Assembly (NCBI GenBank): GCA_032622095.1
Contig: CP136063.1
Coordinates: 212,989,982-213,053,981, forward strand
Direction of reading: 5' to 3'
Length of the DNA: 64,000 nucleotides
From: Siphonodentalium dalli
Lineage: Eukaryota > Mollusca > Scaphopoda > Gadilida > Siphonodentaliidae
Below the pieces are notes generated by a model that saw only the letters and a program-made list of their open reading frames with translations, was not told the origin of the DNA and searched no databases. Every line of letters begins with the position of its first letter. Within the stretch, counting starts at the first letter, position 1. Made by a program: the position numbers and the translations under genes. Below are positions 38,301-53,300 of the stretch, piece after piece.

Positions 38301-41300
38301 TGAGAGTAGGATACACCTTGGGAGTTGAATAACACGGTCGGTCTTCTGGGAATGGGAATACTTTTACTTTTTATATTTTGACGTACACAGTTGATGAAGA
38401 TATAATAAACACAGTCATGTAACTACTCACCAACAATAAGCGCGAGGACAAGGGTGAGGTACGGTCTGTCGACGTCGAACACTTTGGCGACAAGGCAGAT
38501 GGACAACAAAACCATTCCAAATGAGAACGGTATCCATATCTTCTTGAAGGCTGGTGTGATAAACATAAACAATAACAGCAGAACGACGGCCGATGCTGAC
38601 ATTGCTTGTACTGCTGGAGCTAAAGCAGCTGCAAAGAAATAACACTACACTGTAAAATGTAAACATATTTTATTTCATAGCGCAGCAAGTGGATTGAGGT
38701 ACAAGTGTTACAACTTACAAATGGTCTCTCCCCCACATAATTGTTTTACACACTCAAAACGATCATAAAATACAGATTACACACACATGATAATTCATAT
38801 GTATAACATGATTTTAACATCGTTGTACTTAGGTCAATATAGGAGATAATCTTGAGTATGACCATAAGCGTGGTTATTTGTGGGGGGGGGGGGTAGTTAA
38901 TTTCGCGGGGTGGTGGTTCAGGTGCATTGTCGTTTGTTATTGAGTGAGAATTCAACAGCTACATGTATATAGTTAATTTCATTTTGCGGCAGAGGTATGA
39001 ACATTTAGAATCACTGTTAGGTAGCATTGGCTCACTCGCAACTTTGCCTGACATTTCGATACAGACAGCTATAATGTGCCAGAAATCGGACGCCATGTGG
39101 TTTTTCTTTGCCATAAATCGATATTTATTAGCCTTTTTAAAAGAAATAAAAAAGTGCTATACTATACACATGTATGAAATTATATATAGACAGTACACAT
39201 ACATGTACCGATCATGACGGCAATTTCACCATCTGACATCCAATTTTCAGAAAGTTGAAACCCGAATGTCCAAGCATGTGAAACAGGCTGATGAAACACA
39301 TCATCGTATATTGAGACCAAGTAAAATAACATGTCTGAATTGGTATTGTAAGATGATAGCATGAACAAAATAAATGACATTAAGCAAACACATTTTATTT
39401 TTGTATTTGTATTCATGTATAACACCTATGAAAATCTGTAAAACACCTATGAAAATCTGTAATATCATATGAGTATTCTGCAACCAAATATATGAATAAA
39501 TTATACAAAAACGGACGCAAACATTCTTATAACATGTATCTGTTCAACAGCTGACTACGTTAGAAATAACAACCCAAATGGAGTTCCACCTATTATCTCA
39601 CATGACTCAATTATACATGTATACAAGATTTAACTTGACGTAGGCTTCACAGAAGGATGAAACCTGTAAAGGTGTTGTCATTCAGTTCCTGACATCGTTA
39701 TAGATATTAGAAGGCAAATGTTAGTAGCAACTGAGGACTAAAGAAAAATTACTTCTCATGCCGTTATCTTTGGTAAAAATGCATTTTATGTGCCGTTCAT
39801 AGTATGGTACCATATAGTATTCTATGACGAGAAGTCTACAAACAATATCAGGCAAACCTTCCAATGTGTGAACATACCCTTAGATTCATTGGCCGAGTAA
39901 TGGGTTAATTGTGTTGTGAAACTACGATCAAGTATGCATGCGTACATGTAGAAACCACCGAATCTATAGTCAGCAATTGAAACAGTTGTTCGAAAATTCA
40001 GGTTTTCTTCCTTTGGATGAAACAGCAATTTGCGCTTAGTCATTGCTCTGTTTATATAGGAGCAACATGAAGACGACCACCTATATATAGGTCATGCCGC
40101 TCCTGTACAATAAGATAATTGAGTTTGATGTTTTGTCAATGTTTCATGTATTATTGTGCAAATAAACATATATATATATAGTGTGTATATCAAGGTACAT
40201 TTAGTATAATATATATCATATATCACACCACTGTATTGCGATAAAATGATAGTTTCAAAAACTAATACAATTAATGTACCCCTCAGTGGGAATCGAACTT
40301 CTTGCTTATAACCATACGAAGATGAACCTATCGATGGAAGCCAGTGTGTAATTAACGTATACGTAAAGCCACACGTCGGTTTGTAGTGTTACAACGATTT
40401 GTAATGAAATCGCTAAACGTGTAGTATGTTAAAATATTTTAGTCTGAATATTGGTTGTCAGAATATATTGATATGCTTTGACCTTTTCCAATGTCTACCG
40501 TTAAGTATTGATTAAATTTGATTTGATTTTGGTAACATATTGGACTAACTGGACCCCAAATATCGATATGGAATTTGGTGACGATCTGATGATGGAAGTG
40601 GTCTATATGGTGTGCCAATGAACTTACTCATTCTCAAAGAGTGAAATTCAAGATGGCTGCCGGTGGCCATGATTTTTTTAACGAAAGTTGGAAAACTTTG
40701 ATGGCTCCCATCTAGTGGTCACCCAAAAGATCCATATGTAGTTTTGGTGCTGGTCGGATGTGGGATGTGGTCTGTAGATGTGCCAAAGGATTAAGTCATG
40801 CAAAGAGTAAATTCCAAGATGGATGCCATGTTATTCTACTCCCAAGTGTACATGCTCAAATTATTAACACCTTAAAGTGGCCCAAGGCACTCGCAGTGGG
40901 CAAAAGTGCAAAACATAGAAAAGTATGTAAAACAGCACCAAGACTATACGATTGTGACATGGATAAAGTTTTTCTTATATTCAATATTGATAATTCTCCT
41001 ATAACGAAATTTCGCCGTTGAAACCATTGTTATGTAAACAAAACTCTTACAGCGATTTTTAAAATTTTGATTAATATTTGTTATCCTATTGGACTAATTG
41101 GACTTGCATGAGTAATTCCACTGTAACAGTAATGTTTTCAAAAAATGGTTTTGACATGCAAAATCTCAATATTTGTGAAATGTTTCAGTATAGAAAAATC
41201 GTTACACCACGGGAACCTGATAGCTGCTGTTCTTGGAAAATCCAACCTAATTAATCCTTTGGAGAGTATCTATAACGTCATTTGTAATACGACCCTGCCT

Positions 41301-44300
41301 AACTATGCTTAAAAGCCATGTCCTGATTGGCCAGTGGCCCGAGTTACCATGGATATCTCGTTCCAATTTTGTGGTACAATTCTACTTTTTCCAATTGTAC
41401 CACGATAAAAATCGGTTTATTCAGATGGCCGCACGCGACTTGTCCCGTCTTTTCTAACTCCGCGCAAACGGGGCATCAACGGAGTACACCCGCACCCGTA
41501 ACCCTTTGAATTATTTTGCTACATCTTGACAATCTTGCGAATTTTCTAGCGATTTTTCGCTTGAAACCAGTTTGGTTGCCAATGAATATGGTCCAAATGA
41601 TGTTATTATATACTGATATATGTTACGACCAAAGAAAGTTACTTAATAAGTATATTAAATGACAAAATAAATCCATGGGGCCGGGCTGTGCATTCGTCGA
41701 TTCGAATCTCGATCATATTCGATATTTCGGAATCAAGTTGAAAATGAAAGCGCTTGTTCACCAGTACAGAAGGGGAATAAGATTAGTTTAGTAAACTAGA
41801 TCATTTAGATCGCTTTGTGTAAGGAAAATGGTCCATAGTCGATGATAATATTCATGTTGTCCCAACAACGTTCAACACAGAAATGACAGCAATAAAGTGA
41901 GTAGATGGACGCGAAGCGCCCGGGATGGTCGAAAAGATCGAGTGATCTTCTCCTTCACCCCACGGTTTGTTGTTGTTGTAGATATAGCACACAGAAAATA
42001 GTCATGTCTGAACACGGCAAAAGCGGACATAATGAATTAATGTTATTTCTTTGATTGAATTGATTGGATGGATTATTTGGGGAAGAGCCCACGAGCTTTA
42101 ATATGGGGTGTGAGGGGTGACCCGGTGGGTCCCTTTAATATATGGTTGAGCTGAGCGTGTCATCTGGTGCGCTGAAAAAGGAGCGGGGCCCGTGTTATAA
42201 TTTTTAAAATAGTGTTAGTTTGTTAGTTGTTTAAAAAAGACAACAATCGTATTTCCTGTACAATTTAAATGAAAGGCACGGGCGCCGCTGAAAACACATC
42301 GTTTTTTAGCCAATCACAACGATTATTTACGCAAACAAATTACTAGAGTACTCCATGCAAAGAATCGAGTACGCCCAATACGAATTACACCACGAAATGT
42401 TTTCTCACCTGAGACCGAAAAAGCGCAGTATTTCGTTGACTATTCAGTCGAATTGTGACCATAACTTTCAGTCGTATTACAAAAGAAATAAATACACGGT
42501 GTATCGGTGTGTATGGTCAAGTTGTACCACAAAAAAATGATTGTAGGACTCCGCTACGCGTCGTCCTACAATCAGTTTTTTGTGGTACAACTTGACCATA
42601 CACACCTCTACACCGTGTATTTATTTCTTAAATACATGACGTCATGTGTGAGTTTAAAGTCAACGTCATAGCAATACTTATTAACAAATTCGGGTCAAAA
42701 GGTCCAATAATTCGTTTTAATTTATGTGTATTTTCTGTTTACGTGTGCTATCATAATCTATTGCACTCATACATTGGGTTATTATATTAATAAACGTATC
42801 TCCTATACAAATCATTTATAAATCAGATGATCAATTGAAGTTAACTCTACATAAAAATGACACTTCCTGAAACGACATATACAGTAATGCCCTAAGTTAT
42901 CGACTCCTTAACCACAGCAGAATTATGGGTAACTTTTCACGATTTAGTCGGAAATATGGCTTGTTGCCATGAATGACAACAAGCCATATTTCCGACTAAA
43001 TCCTGAAAAGTTACCCATAATTCTGCTGTGGTTAAGGAGTCGATTACTTATGGCATTACTGTGTGTCGTTCCACTCGCGAACCGTACGGCGACATATATG
43101 TCGTTCTACTCGCCAAAGGGTTTACCATGGACCCTCAGACGAAATCTTCGACGGTTTTATGATAGACTCGGTCCATTTCTTGTTGAAGGCGTGCCCCTTA
43201 ATTCGCGGTGAAAAACCTGACACAGTATCGGAGCCACAACTTCTATTCTGCATATACCTCATTTCAAATGAAATAACGCAATCCGCATGCGTGTTAGCTC
43301 GTGTGTGCAATAACAGGACGTCCATGCTATATACTTTCCATAGATTACTTCTTTGTCAATATATCTTTTTATCTTCATTTCTAATTATTGTATTGAACAC
43401 ATCTGTACACACATACACTGTCCATATGTTATATAAATACACATTATAATATAGACTCTCCCAAAGGGAGGTTAGAATAAACTAGTGTCAATTTGAATCA
43501 ATGATTCGTGAAAGTAATATCGAACTAGAATGCACTCAGAGAGATGCCAACGTGCGCAAAAATGTAATAAACAATAATAATAAAAAAAAATTCACTGTAT
43601 TTTACTTAATTTATTTAATTTAATTTAATGTTAGCAAAAAAAGACAATTACCATTTCTCATTTCATCACAGATAAAAGGCAAATTACTATATTAATCATT
43701 TAAGTAATTAAAACCAATTCCATGTTGCCAAAAGGATGAGACTTTAATATCGATTACATTATTTTCAGCGGCATATTTTCATTTTCCTATAGTCAAAGTT
43801 GACTAAAGGAGCAATTATAAGAAATAAATAATACTATTTGTGTAAATATTGATAGCAGCCAATATGCAACAATAAATATCAATAATTAATCAATAATTAA
43901 TCCATAACGATCATTTTATGTAATAATAAACTCTTCAAACGGTGTTTGTGTCAACAAATGCGTTTTGTTTTGTGTTACGTCATTCGTCGTATTTGACCCG
44001 GAACTCGGCTGAAAGTTAGGCTATTCAGCCTATTGCGTCGAATTACGAAATCGCGTTTTGAATGTCTCTCTTTTCCCACACGATAATAAGAGGTCTTCGC
44101 ACGAACCAAAAATGATAAAACTTCCCAATTATAAGTAGAAATACTCAAATGAAGGAGTCTATGTAGGTCCCGAAGGAGTCTATAGACTATTTGATGTAGA
44201 GTTCTGATGGAGAAAATGTAGGTCGATCTATTTTTGTCATAACTCTGACGTATTTTGACCTGGGAGAAAAAATCGAAATCGAGGCTCACTACGAGCATGC

Positions 44301-47300
44301 CAGTTTTAAATATAGAAACAGGGAATCCTGACAAATGGCGATATCGGCGACAAACAAATAATCAAAAACAACACATAAAATAAACATAGCAAAAACGCGG
44401 CACAGTAAAAATGTCAGAACGCCACGAGGTTTTACGTCGTTTTTGGTGCCGTCATGGAGTGTGACACCAACTTACGAATCTGTCTGATCGCCATACTGTC
44501 GCACGTAACAAGGTGTCTTGTCTGTGTATCCTATTGCTCGCTTTGGCTATTTCACTGCTTCGTATTTAACCCTTACTTTGATAAATACCCATTGTCATAT
44601 AAAAATAACATTACCTTCCACCAATGTCATGACATACACAGAATGGAAGGCTCCCAAGATAATGCAAATTAATTTTTACGATCAAAATAAGTTAAATAGC
44701 ATATTAATAGGAAATGTTCAGATATTAAGTTCAACAAACGACCACACAAGTTGTTCGTGTGTTGAACTTATTATGTGAATATTTCCCTTCAACAAATAGC
44801 ACTCCTTCTGTGCTTGTATTATCTGTCGTCTGCTTATTTCCCCTGAAAATCGACCCCTCTACATCAATAATATACCATTCCAATGCATACTTGTATAACT
44901 GAGTCGGAAAATATATTTAGTATAGAAAGTGTTAAAGACATAATGTGGACTTATTTTCATTGAAAATTCCAACACATCAACTGTATCATTTAAGAGAACA
45001 CAACGGTTATTTGCTAAATTATTCGGGACGGCAATGTTTGCAGCAATAATAGTCACTGTGTATAATTCCTTATTATAACAATTACGTTGTTTTCTGACTA
45101 TTTCGATTACAAATTTAGGCAAATAACTTATCATTAATTTTGGCATGATTATTTGTAAAATTACTCCATTCGGAACACATGAGCGTAGTGTCTCACATCA
45201 CTTTAATTCATGTCAGTTATTGTTTATACTCACGATTGAACAGCCAAGCAGCCCAGGCCGCCCACATGACGGCGAACCCTAGGATGCCATACGCGCGGCC
45301 TAGAGACCCAGCGGCAAACGCCAGCCGACAGTTATACAGGTTCACGAGAACACCGACGGCCACGATCCAACTTAGTGGCTGTATAGGACTGGTTATCTCC
45401 CCTGCAGAAATACATATAGCGCAGAGGGCGTTTGCGAGAAATGCTAGAGCGTCGACTACATCTTCTTCCATCGTCTCATCTTGTTCCTTATATATCGCCT
45501 TGTGTTTTCTGATATAGAGTAACATGATTATGTAAAGGTAATAATACATGTATAGTGGAAGTGGGCTGGGATCAAACATATACATGCACACAAGATGCAA
45601 GTATGTCGTATACAAAACCATTGTTCCATATTGAGTATATGCATGCGACTCTATCATACTGGTCTACTGGGTTGACCAATACATGCGAATGGAGCTATAC
45701 ATGTACGTGCAATAACAAGAGAATATGGGATAAATATTACGTTCCCTTGATTGACACTGACCCCATATTGAAAGCCCCAGGGGGATATGGATTCATTTGA
45801 GGTCGATAGCCGCCATCTTGTTTTTATTGGATCTCTTGTGCCTCAGGAATATTTACGGGTTGTTTTGGCGCTATTTGTTACCATGGCGATGAGCCATTGG
45901 CTAGATGCATTGACGTTCTACATCCATGACGCATCACTGTGATGTCACATTTAATAGCCACAGACGACACGTTTAGCTTACAAGAATATAATTAGCTTCG
46001 TACCGGTAATTTAAGTCCTCACCTGGAAACCGTGATAAAAGCTTTACATGACTCAGTTTCATCCGGTACGGTGTCGTGTGAGGCTCAGCGAGATAAATAT
46101 CTGGCTCGGCTAGCGCTTCGCTCGGTATTATAATCTCCATTCGCATCACATTACACCGTATAGTATACAGTACCGATTTGCCATGTAACTGTGCATGCGT
46201 ACACTACTCGTTTCTGAGAACATTAAATGACACCCCATCCCACGCTAATGTATATGTAACGCGAAGTCGACGTATGAACTAGCCTTGCAAATCCACCCCA
46301 CCAGTAGGCGACTAGGCGTTCGTGCAAAGAACGACGCGCCAAGTAAACATGCAAACGGTTAATATTGGTTTGTCTATATGTCATAACACTGGTGCGATTG
46401 TTATTAGTGTTGTTCTTCCAAATCGTCTATTTTTATGAATAGGAAATGAAATTCTGCTTCAAGCATGTATTAATTATATATGTATGTTTTTTTATGGTTT
46501 TCGCGTGATGTGATGAGCCATATCCAAAAGTGTGTATGCATTTGAGTGAATATAATGACTGAAAGAAAGTAAATATAGCAGTACTTGGAAAGCTAACGTG
46601 TCAATGTCTTTGTTATTTCACTCACCCTCTTAACTTGTTGAGCATAACTTGCATTCTCTCGAGTGGCAGGATCTCTGGACCGATCATTATTATTGGTTTC
46701 TCTGCAATGGAGTTCGCCATGTAAGCCGCCGACATGTACAAACTAAAGATCGCTAGAGCCGCTGCTGGAATGCCGACAGTGAAACTGATCGCAAACTGCG
46801 GGATCTGTGTCACAGACATTATGATCATAATGGTGAACACGGTGTTGTATAGGAAACAAGACAATGACTGCGTCAATGATGCGAACATCAGGAAGAAGAA
46901 TATAATGACGAGACCCCATGTTCCGAAGAAGTTTTGTCGCAGGTTAAGGTCTTCGGCGAAGTTTTCTTGTTCCAGGAGAGCACCGACCGCTTCCGAGAGC
47001 CAGAACATCAGATGGATAATAAATTGAACGGCGTTAAAGAAGTCGAATCGTAGAAATGAATACCAACTGGCAAGTCCCTGACAGATAACAGCATACAAAA
47101 ACATCGGGAACGCAGTACGGAAGTCACGAACGTAACCAAGATAGGTGAACGTAATCACCACGGCCGGTACGACATTACCCATGTAACCGAGGCCCATTGG
47201 TTCTGAATACTTCGTAATCTTCTTCACTTCTTTCGTTCGTCTGCTCTGTGACCTCGTTCTTAATAGCAGTGGATCATATGGCGCGTTGCCAAATCCCGGT

Positions 47301-50300
47301 AGAATGTATCTTTGACTCACTCCTTTAAGCAACATAACAACGATGGCGGAAAGGGAGGCGATGACGATCAGTAGTTCGAACGCCGCGGCGACTCTCCGAC
47401 CCCAGAGAAAGAACAGACCCACTGCCTCAAATATCAGCGTCATCAAAATAGCGAAGAGTACCGGTGGTAAGATGAAGTTCAAATATATTGAACACACACA
47501 GAGAATGAGGGCTACGCCCATAAAGCCGATCATTCCTGGTAGGACTCCGAACGCAAACGTCTCTGCGGGGACAAACGCGGATATGATCTGGTTTATACCG
47601 AAGATCGTCCATAATGAGGAGAAGACGATGAATGTTGATGCTGTCAAATGGTCCCATCGTCTATATGATAATACACCGGCTACTAACTGTAGAAAACCTC
47701 CTCCGATTATGTGATGCGCCCCTGCAAGCAGAAATTACAGATCAACTTGAAATCCGTGCATTTTTCGTATTTGGACACGTATGAGCACCGTTGTCATGTG
47801 ATATTACCGTGTTCATCAGTATGCATTTGTGATTTTCCGACGGAAGAAGTTCGCATGATAGAATTATCATCATGGTTAATGCACTCCGAGTCAATTTGGC
47901 ACGATAAAATTACTATATATGGATACGTGTTCTATGACAAACAATCGTCCTGTTTCGAGTTAGTGCTACTGAATATGTTCTTATTCTCACAGAAGATATA
48001 TAGTCCACGACATATTTTGATTATGAACACTCGAAGCTGTGACTGTGTGTGTTTGTTGAATTACTTATTGACGGATGTAACCAGTTAACATTCATTGTGA
48101 TTGACCCCCTCCCATGACGCCTGACACATGGATATTACTTTAGTCGAGCCTCATTGTTATCACGTAACAACCCAATTATTGAAAACTCCCCTCCACTGTC
48201 ATCATTTCCCGACTTCATCTGTTCCCCTCCTGCCTTCTAATCTATCATCCCACTCTCTATCCCTCTCTATCTCTGCCTCCTGCTGTCCCGAACGCTATCT
48301 TCACCCTTATTGTCCATCCCTAATACATGCAAATTCATTTATATATCATGCATATCTCTATTTCTCCTAAAACCATTATTTTCAACCCTTCCCGTCTAAT
48401 CTATACCCCTCCCTCATTTACTGAGGACGGGGCATGTCGCCAAAGAGGAGAAGACTTCATAAGCCCTCGGGCTTGTTGTCTGATCCTCGTTTCCATACAT
48501 TAACTCTTCTGTTTTGCATATATGTGTCATCTGCATATATTATGTTATTTGCTTGGATTTGGAAATCAAAATATGTTTACTACATTATGACAAACAATAA
48601 TGAGACCGACCACATGAGCCCATTCGCGCCAGAAATGTATGGTCAGATATCGACCACAAATGTGACCCGCCATATCAAATCCAGTCGTAAGTCGGGATTT
48701 TTTTTACCCTGTGCCAATGAATTTTTTATCATTTTTTTTAAATAAATGTTTCTTACAATTTTTAGGACATAAAATAAAAAACATCCATTACCCTGCAGGG
48801 AGCCCCACACATATATAGAAGCATATAGAAGAGTGTCGTCTGCTCATGTTTGTCTCGGGCTCTGTATGGGTGAAATTAAAAAATTGTTAAAGAATACAAG
48901 ACAAATTTATAAGAAATGATAAAAAATTGTTAGGCCAATGCATTCTCTTATATATACGAGGCGACCTATGGTCGACACGCATATATAAGAGAATGCATTG
49001 GCACAGGGTAAAACAAATCCCGACTTACGACTGGATTTGATATGGCGGGTCACAAATATGAAGTTTTATTAGGTTTTTAATTTTGTGCCGTATGATAAAA
49101 TAAATTTTACGAAGGAAAAGATTTTTATAGACGGTCGACCTTAATATTGTATCGACCTGCGACCTGCGACCGGGGTCAGCTGTTTAGAAAGTTCGAGGTC
49201 GAGTGAACATCTGAGCGCCAACCACGAGAAGGGCGGGTATCTTGATTGATTGATTGTCCTCGTGGTGACGTTGTCGATACCCGACTGCCCATTCAAACGA
49301 AGTTCGCACAGACCACAAGGTCAATAAATTCTACCCGCCATCCCACCCCCTTCAGGTGTGGGCCTTTGGCCCACCACTCCTTCCAGTGACTGGTTAGTGC
49401 TTGGTTTGGCACGGCCCGGTGCCGGCCATACCTTTTTTGGTTTAGGCGTGTGGCGTGGTACACCCAGGTTGCATATTGTTCAATCGGGGCCGCGCCACAT
49501 GCCGATGGTTGTCATAATTTCGGTAATTCGATTAAAGAATTGCCATTACGCAAATATGTCTTAGTCTTTAATTATTTAGCCCACCAGTGGTACCCAGGGA
49601 ATTGTTGTAAAGTAGGGAGATAGGATATAAAGGACTTTCCTATAAGATCAACGATTTCCTAACTTGGTGTGTTATGTCGTATATGGCAACTTAAAACTAT
49701 ATTATTTGTAAAACCAACATTTTGTTTTACAAGTAATATAGTATTAATGGTCATCAGTTTCGCGACAAGCATTACTGGGAAAATGACGTTGATCCGAAGG
49801 AGATAATATATTATCTCTATTCACGTCTATAATTTTAGTCATTCATCCGGGCTTCTTTATGTCTGCTATAATAGACACATTCGTATAATGCACGACGACA
49901 AATAATTATTACGAATAGGTTACTACGTCACTAGAATTCGTTTTCTTTATATTCGTTGTCGTTTTCCCTATTCAATGTTACGATTACAATTCGGATTTTC
50001 AACAAAACTCACAAATACATGATATATATAGTAATAAGTTCGCGATCAGCTCCTCAATTTGGGAGATGACGCTGTGATTACGCCCTTGAATTGTGATCAC
50101 CATGTGGCCTTAATTGTTATCTATTAGTGGCAATCAAATAATTCGTCGTAAAAGCCAAAAGCCAAAAGTATTACCCGATAACAGCATAATTAAGTACAAA
50201 ATAATCACGGCACGCAGTCCCGAAAGCCCTTAATTTTTTACAGCGAGTAGCAAGCACGATTGTCTCACAAACGGACTCGTTGTCGTCAATTATACCAAAA

Positions 50301-53300
50301 GGTTTTTAGACCGTCCGAAAAAATTACGACAACAAATAGCTATTCGTAATAATTATTATTATCTGTCGTCGTTCAAACCGTGAAAGGTAGGTATTTCCTT
50401 CATGTAATAATACACTAACCCTAATTCTAACCCTAGCCACAAACCTAGCCCTAACCCTATAACTCTAACCCTGACCCTAACCCTGACCCTAACCCTAACC
50501 CCAACCCTAACCCTAGCCATACCCCTAACCCTAGCCCTGACGACCCTAACCCTAACCCATATGGAGAATGGAGGGGTGCGTGGTTTCGTGTATTCTTACA
50601 TGAATGATATACCGAAAGGTGTCTAATATTAGATACACGAGTAACTGGCGACGAGAAGTTTACTAAAAGTACATGTGCATGTATTGATGTGAAAAAAATG
50701 AACCCATGCACCGTGCACGTTCTCTATTAAAGGGATTCAAGGTAATCGTAGTGGAGAAATGTGAAAAAAAATAATCTGTGAAAACATCACCACTGTGAAG
50801 AACACGGATAAATAGATCAATATTGTTCTTATGTTCATTATTGATAGTTCTCCAATAACGAAATTTCGCGTGTTGAAACCACTGTTAAGTAAACAAATCC
50901 GTTACAGTGATCTGTCAACAAACATCGCTAATCGTGTAGTAAGTTAAAATATTTTAGTCAGAAAATAATTTTCAGAATATGTTCCAATGTATTGACATTT
51001 TCCAATGTTTACTTCAAATTGTTATTAAACGTGTTTATCTACTTGGACTAATTGGACTGTACTCGGTAATTACAACTCAGTAATAGTAATATAAGATCAT
51101 GTCATGAATCTCTACTCCGGTTTACGCCCATATATAGAGATCATATACCCCACCTGTACAAAACATGGGAACTATTTGATGTTGTGACAGGGAATTAGTG
51201 CACAACACAAATATTTAAAAAAAGAGGGCAAGTACTATATCTCTTATTTGTAATACGACCTTGCCTAAACCTACATACACGGCTCGTCCTGATTGGTCAG
51301 TAGCCTATATTCCCATGGAGACACGACCGTCGTTTTGTGGTACAATTCTCGATAATCTGAATTGTACCACAAAAACATGTGGTACAATCAGTGAAATGCT
51401 GCCAACGCCTCAAACTTTCAGAAGTCAAACCACACGGGCATTGGTTAATGTCATGTTATTGACTGAAGAAAGAGACATATAATGGCCACCTACTGTACTA
51501 TACTGAATTTTATTTAAGATAGAACAAAAAATATATCTTAAATGAATTTTTTTTGCCAAAAAGGCAATGAAAATGGTTCGCCGTTCAATAGTTACGCCAT
51601 GTTTGACGTTACTGTTCTAAGAGCAGAACTGTTTGGGGGAAAATCATTAATAGCAGAGCTAGAAACTGGGCTATTATATAGCAGGTTGACCGTATGTCAC
51701 TACAAGTTCGACCAAAACATACAGTCGAATTACAAAAGAAATAAATACACTGCGCATCGGCGTGTATAGTAGAATTTGACCGCCAAGAAACTGATTGTAG
51801 GACGACGCTTCGTCGATGCGCAGTGTATTTATTTCTTAATTGTTACCTGTTTCTTAATAATGAACTGTACTGTTGGTGACGGTCCCAACTCGAAATTGTA
51901 CAAATTATGTGATTTTGCTTTTCATCGCTATTAACAATTATGGAATGTCTCCCGGGAATTACTGTAATGTTTATTTCGATAGCGGCTCACAAACGTCACA
52001 TGCAATCTCGAGTTAGGACCAACCAAATGTGAAGTAGATTATTGAGGAGAAAGTATTAACAAACAAATATATTCCCGGCCTTGCTTGTTTAATTTTATAA
52101 AGTTCCCTGTCAGAACTGTTCAGAACATCTACCAGCTCCCAGGTTGTGTACAGATGAAATATGATGTCTATATACGGGCGGACAGTAGAGATTCATGACA
52201 TGATATACAGTAATGTTTACATAGCAATGGTTCTGGCATGCAAAATCTCATTTTTGGAGAGTTATTAAAAATTACAATAAGAAGTTTATTTATCTGTCCA
52301 TGTATTTGTTGATGATATTGTTGTTATTTTAAATACGTTTTATGTTATTTCGCATGAACCCACTTCGAAGGCATTGAGTCACTTTAAGTTAAGTGCCGTA
52401 TAACTATAGACCCAAGCTGAAACACAGAGTTCAGTCCCCTCGGTACGCTATCTGACAGCTGCTGGCATGTGTATTTTCTTAAATAAATATAACATTGTTG
52501 TTGAAGTGTTTGTCAGTAACAATTCATTCTGGCTTCATCCAGACAAATTTTCAAATGAATATGGACAGTTCAGTTTCTCAGAATAATGAAGAATGAATTG
52601 TAACCTACAAAAGTCTCAAATAAATAAATGTGCGATTTCTTCACATTACATGTATGTGTATGTGCTGGTAGGTGTAAATCCTGCGCAGGGGACTGAACTC
52701 TGCATGGAGCTTGAAATGGATCATGTCAGGATTCTCTACTTCAGATTTTTATTTTTCACCACCTGGAATATTTGGCGGCCTAGCAAATATTCGATGAGCC
52801 GACCGACATACTCTCGATACCAAATTGAGTTGAACAAAATGTTGATATATAACACGTTTTGGAAAAATTTATACCAGAGTTCACAGCGGTTAGCATTATT
52901 GTTTTGGTATAATTAATCGATTCTGATAACTAAAGCGTCTGTTGTTGTTCTTCTTCTTCTTCTTCTTCTTCTTGTTGTTCGAATTTGATGATACGTGTTC
53001 CATCGAATCGGATTGTGTACCTTTAATGTGTGGCTTGACGACAATGCGTTGCTTTGAATGAAAGTAAAAATAATACGCTTTGAATGTATGAAATGCGGCG
53101 CAGTTCAGCAATTCGTCATATTCATCCGCGATTACGTAGAATCAGAGTAGATCATGCCATGAATATCTACTCTGGCTACCGCCCGTAGAGATCATATTCC
53201 ACCAGTACAAACATGGGAGCTTATTGATGTTCTGACAAGGAAATGTATAACATTGAACAAGCAGTGCAGGTTTTAATATATTTTCTTAGTATTACCTGTT

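Larger units (their letters stand above)
31290..40830. repeat. Segmental duplication, right copy
   Basis: This is the partner of 2260-21300. It holds exons 5-8 of the main gene and their introns. The offset is about 29 kb at the exon 7/8 end and shrinks toward the exon 5 end because of insertions in the left copy. Confidence 0.8.
38999..45233. other. Intron 4 of the fusion gene; repeats only
   Basis: It contains the end of the segmental duplication (to about 40830), palindromic GTGGTACAATT copies near 41380, two long hairpins, and a repeat copy at 44870-45200. No splice-flanked coding stretch was found. Confidence 0.5.

Noticed and set aside
40265-40345. tRNA gene on the minus strand
   Set aside because: B-box-like and A-box-like words are present, but no complete cloverleaf could be drawn. 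Better seen as a SINE head.
43063-43449. Plus-strand frame of about 128 codons
   Set aside because: Its start overlaps a hairpin arm and the composition is not protein-like. No splice-site framework.
45217-45657. Reading the 146-codon minus frame as one exon
   Set aside because: Only 45234-45401 is membrane-like and bounded by splice signals. The N-terminal part is intron sequence rich in Y and M.
50457-50711. Minus-strand frame ending in GLGLGLG
   Set aside because: It is a translation of the telomere-like array.
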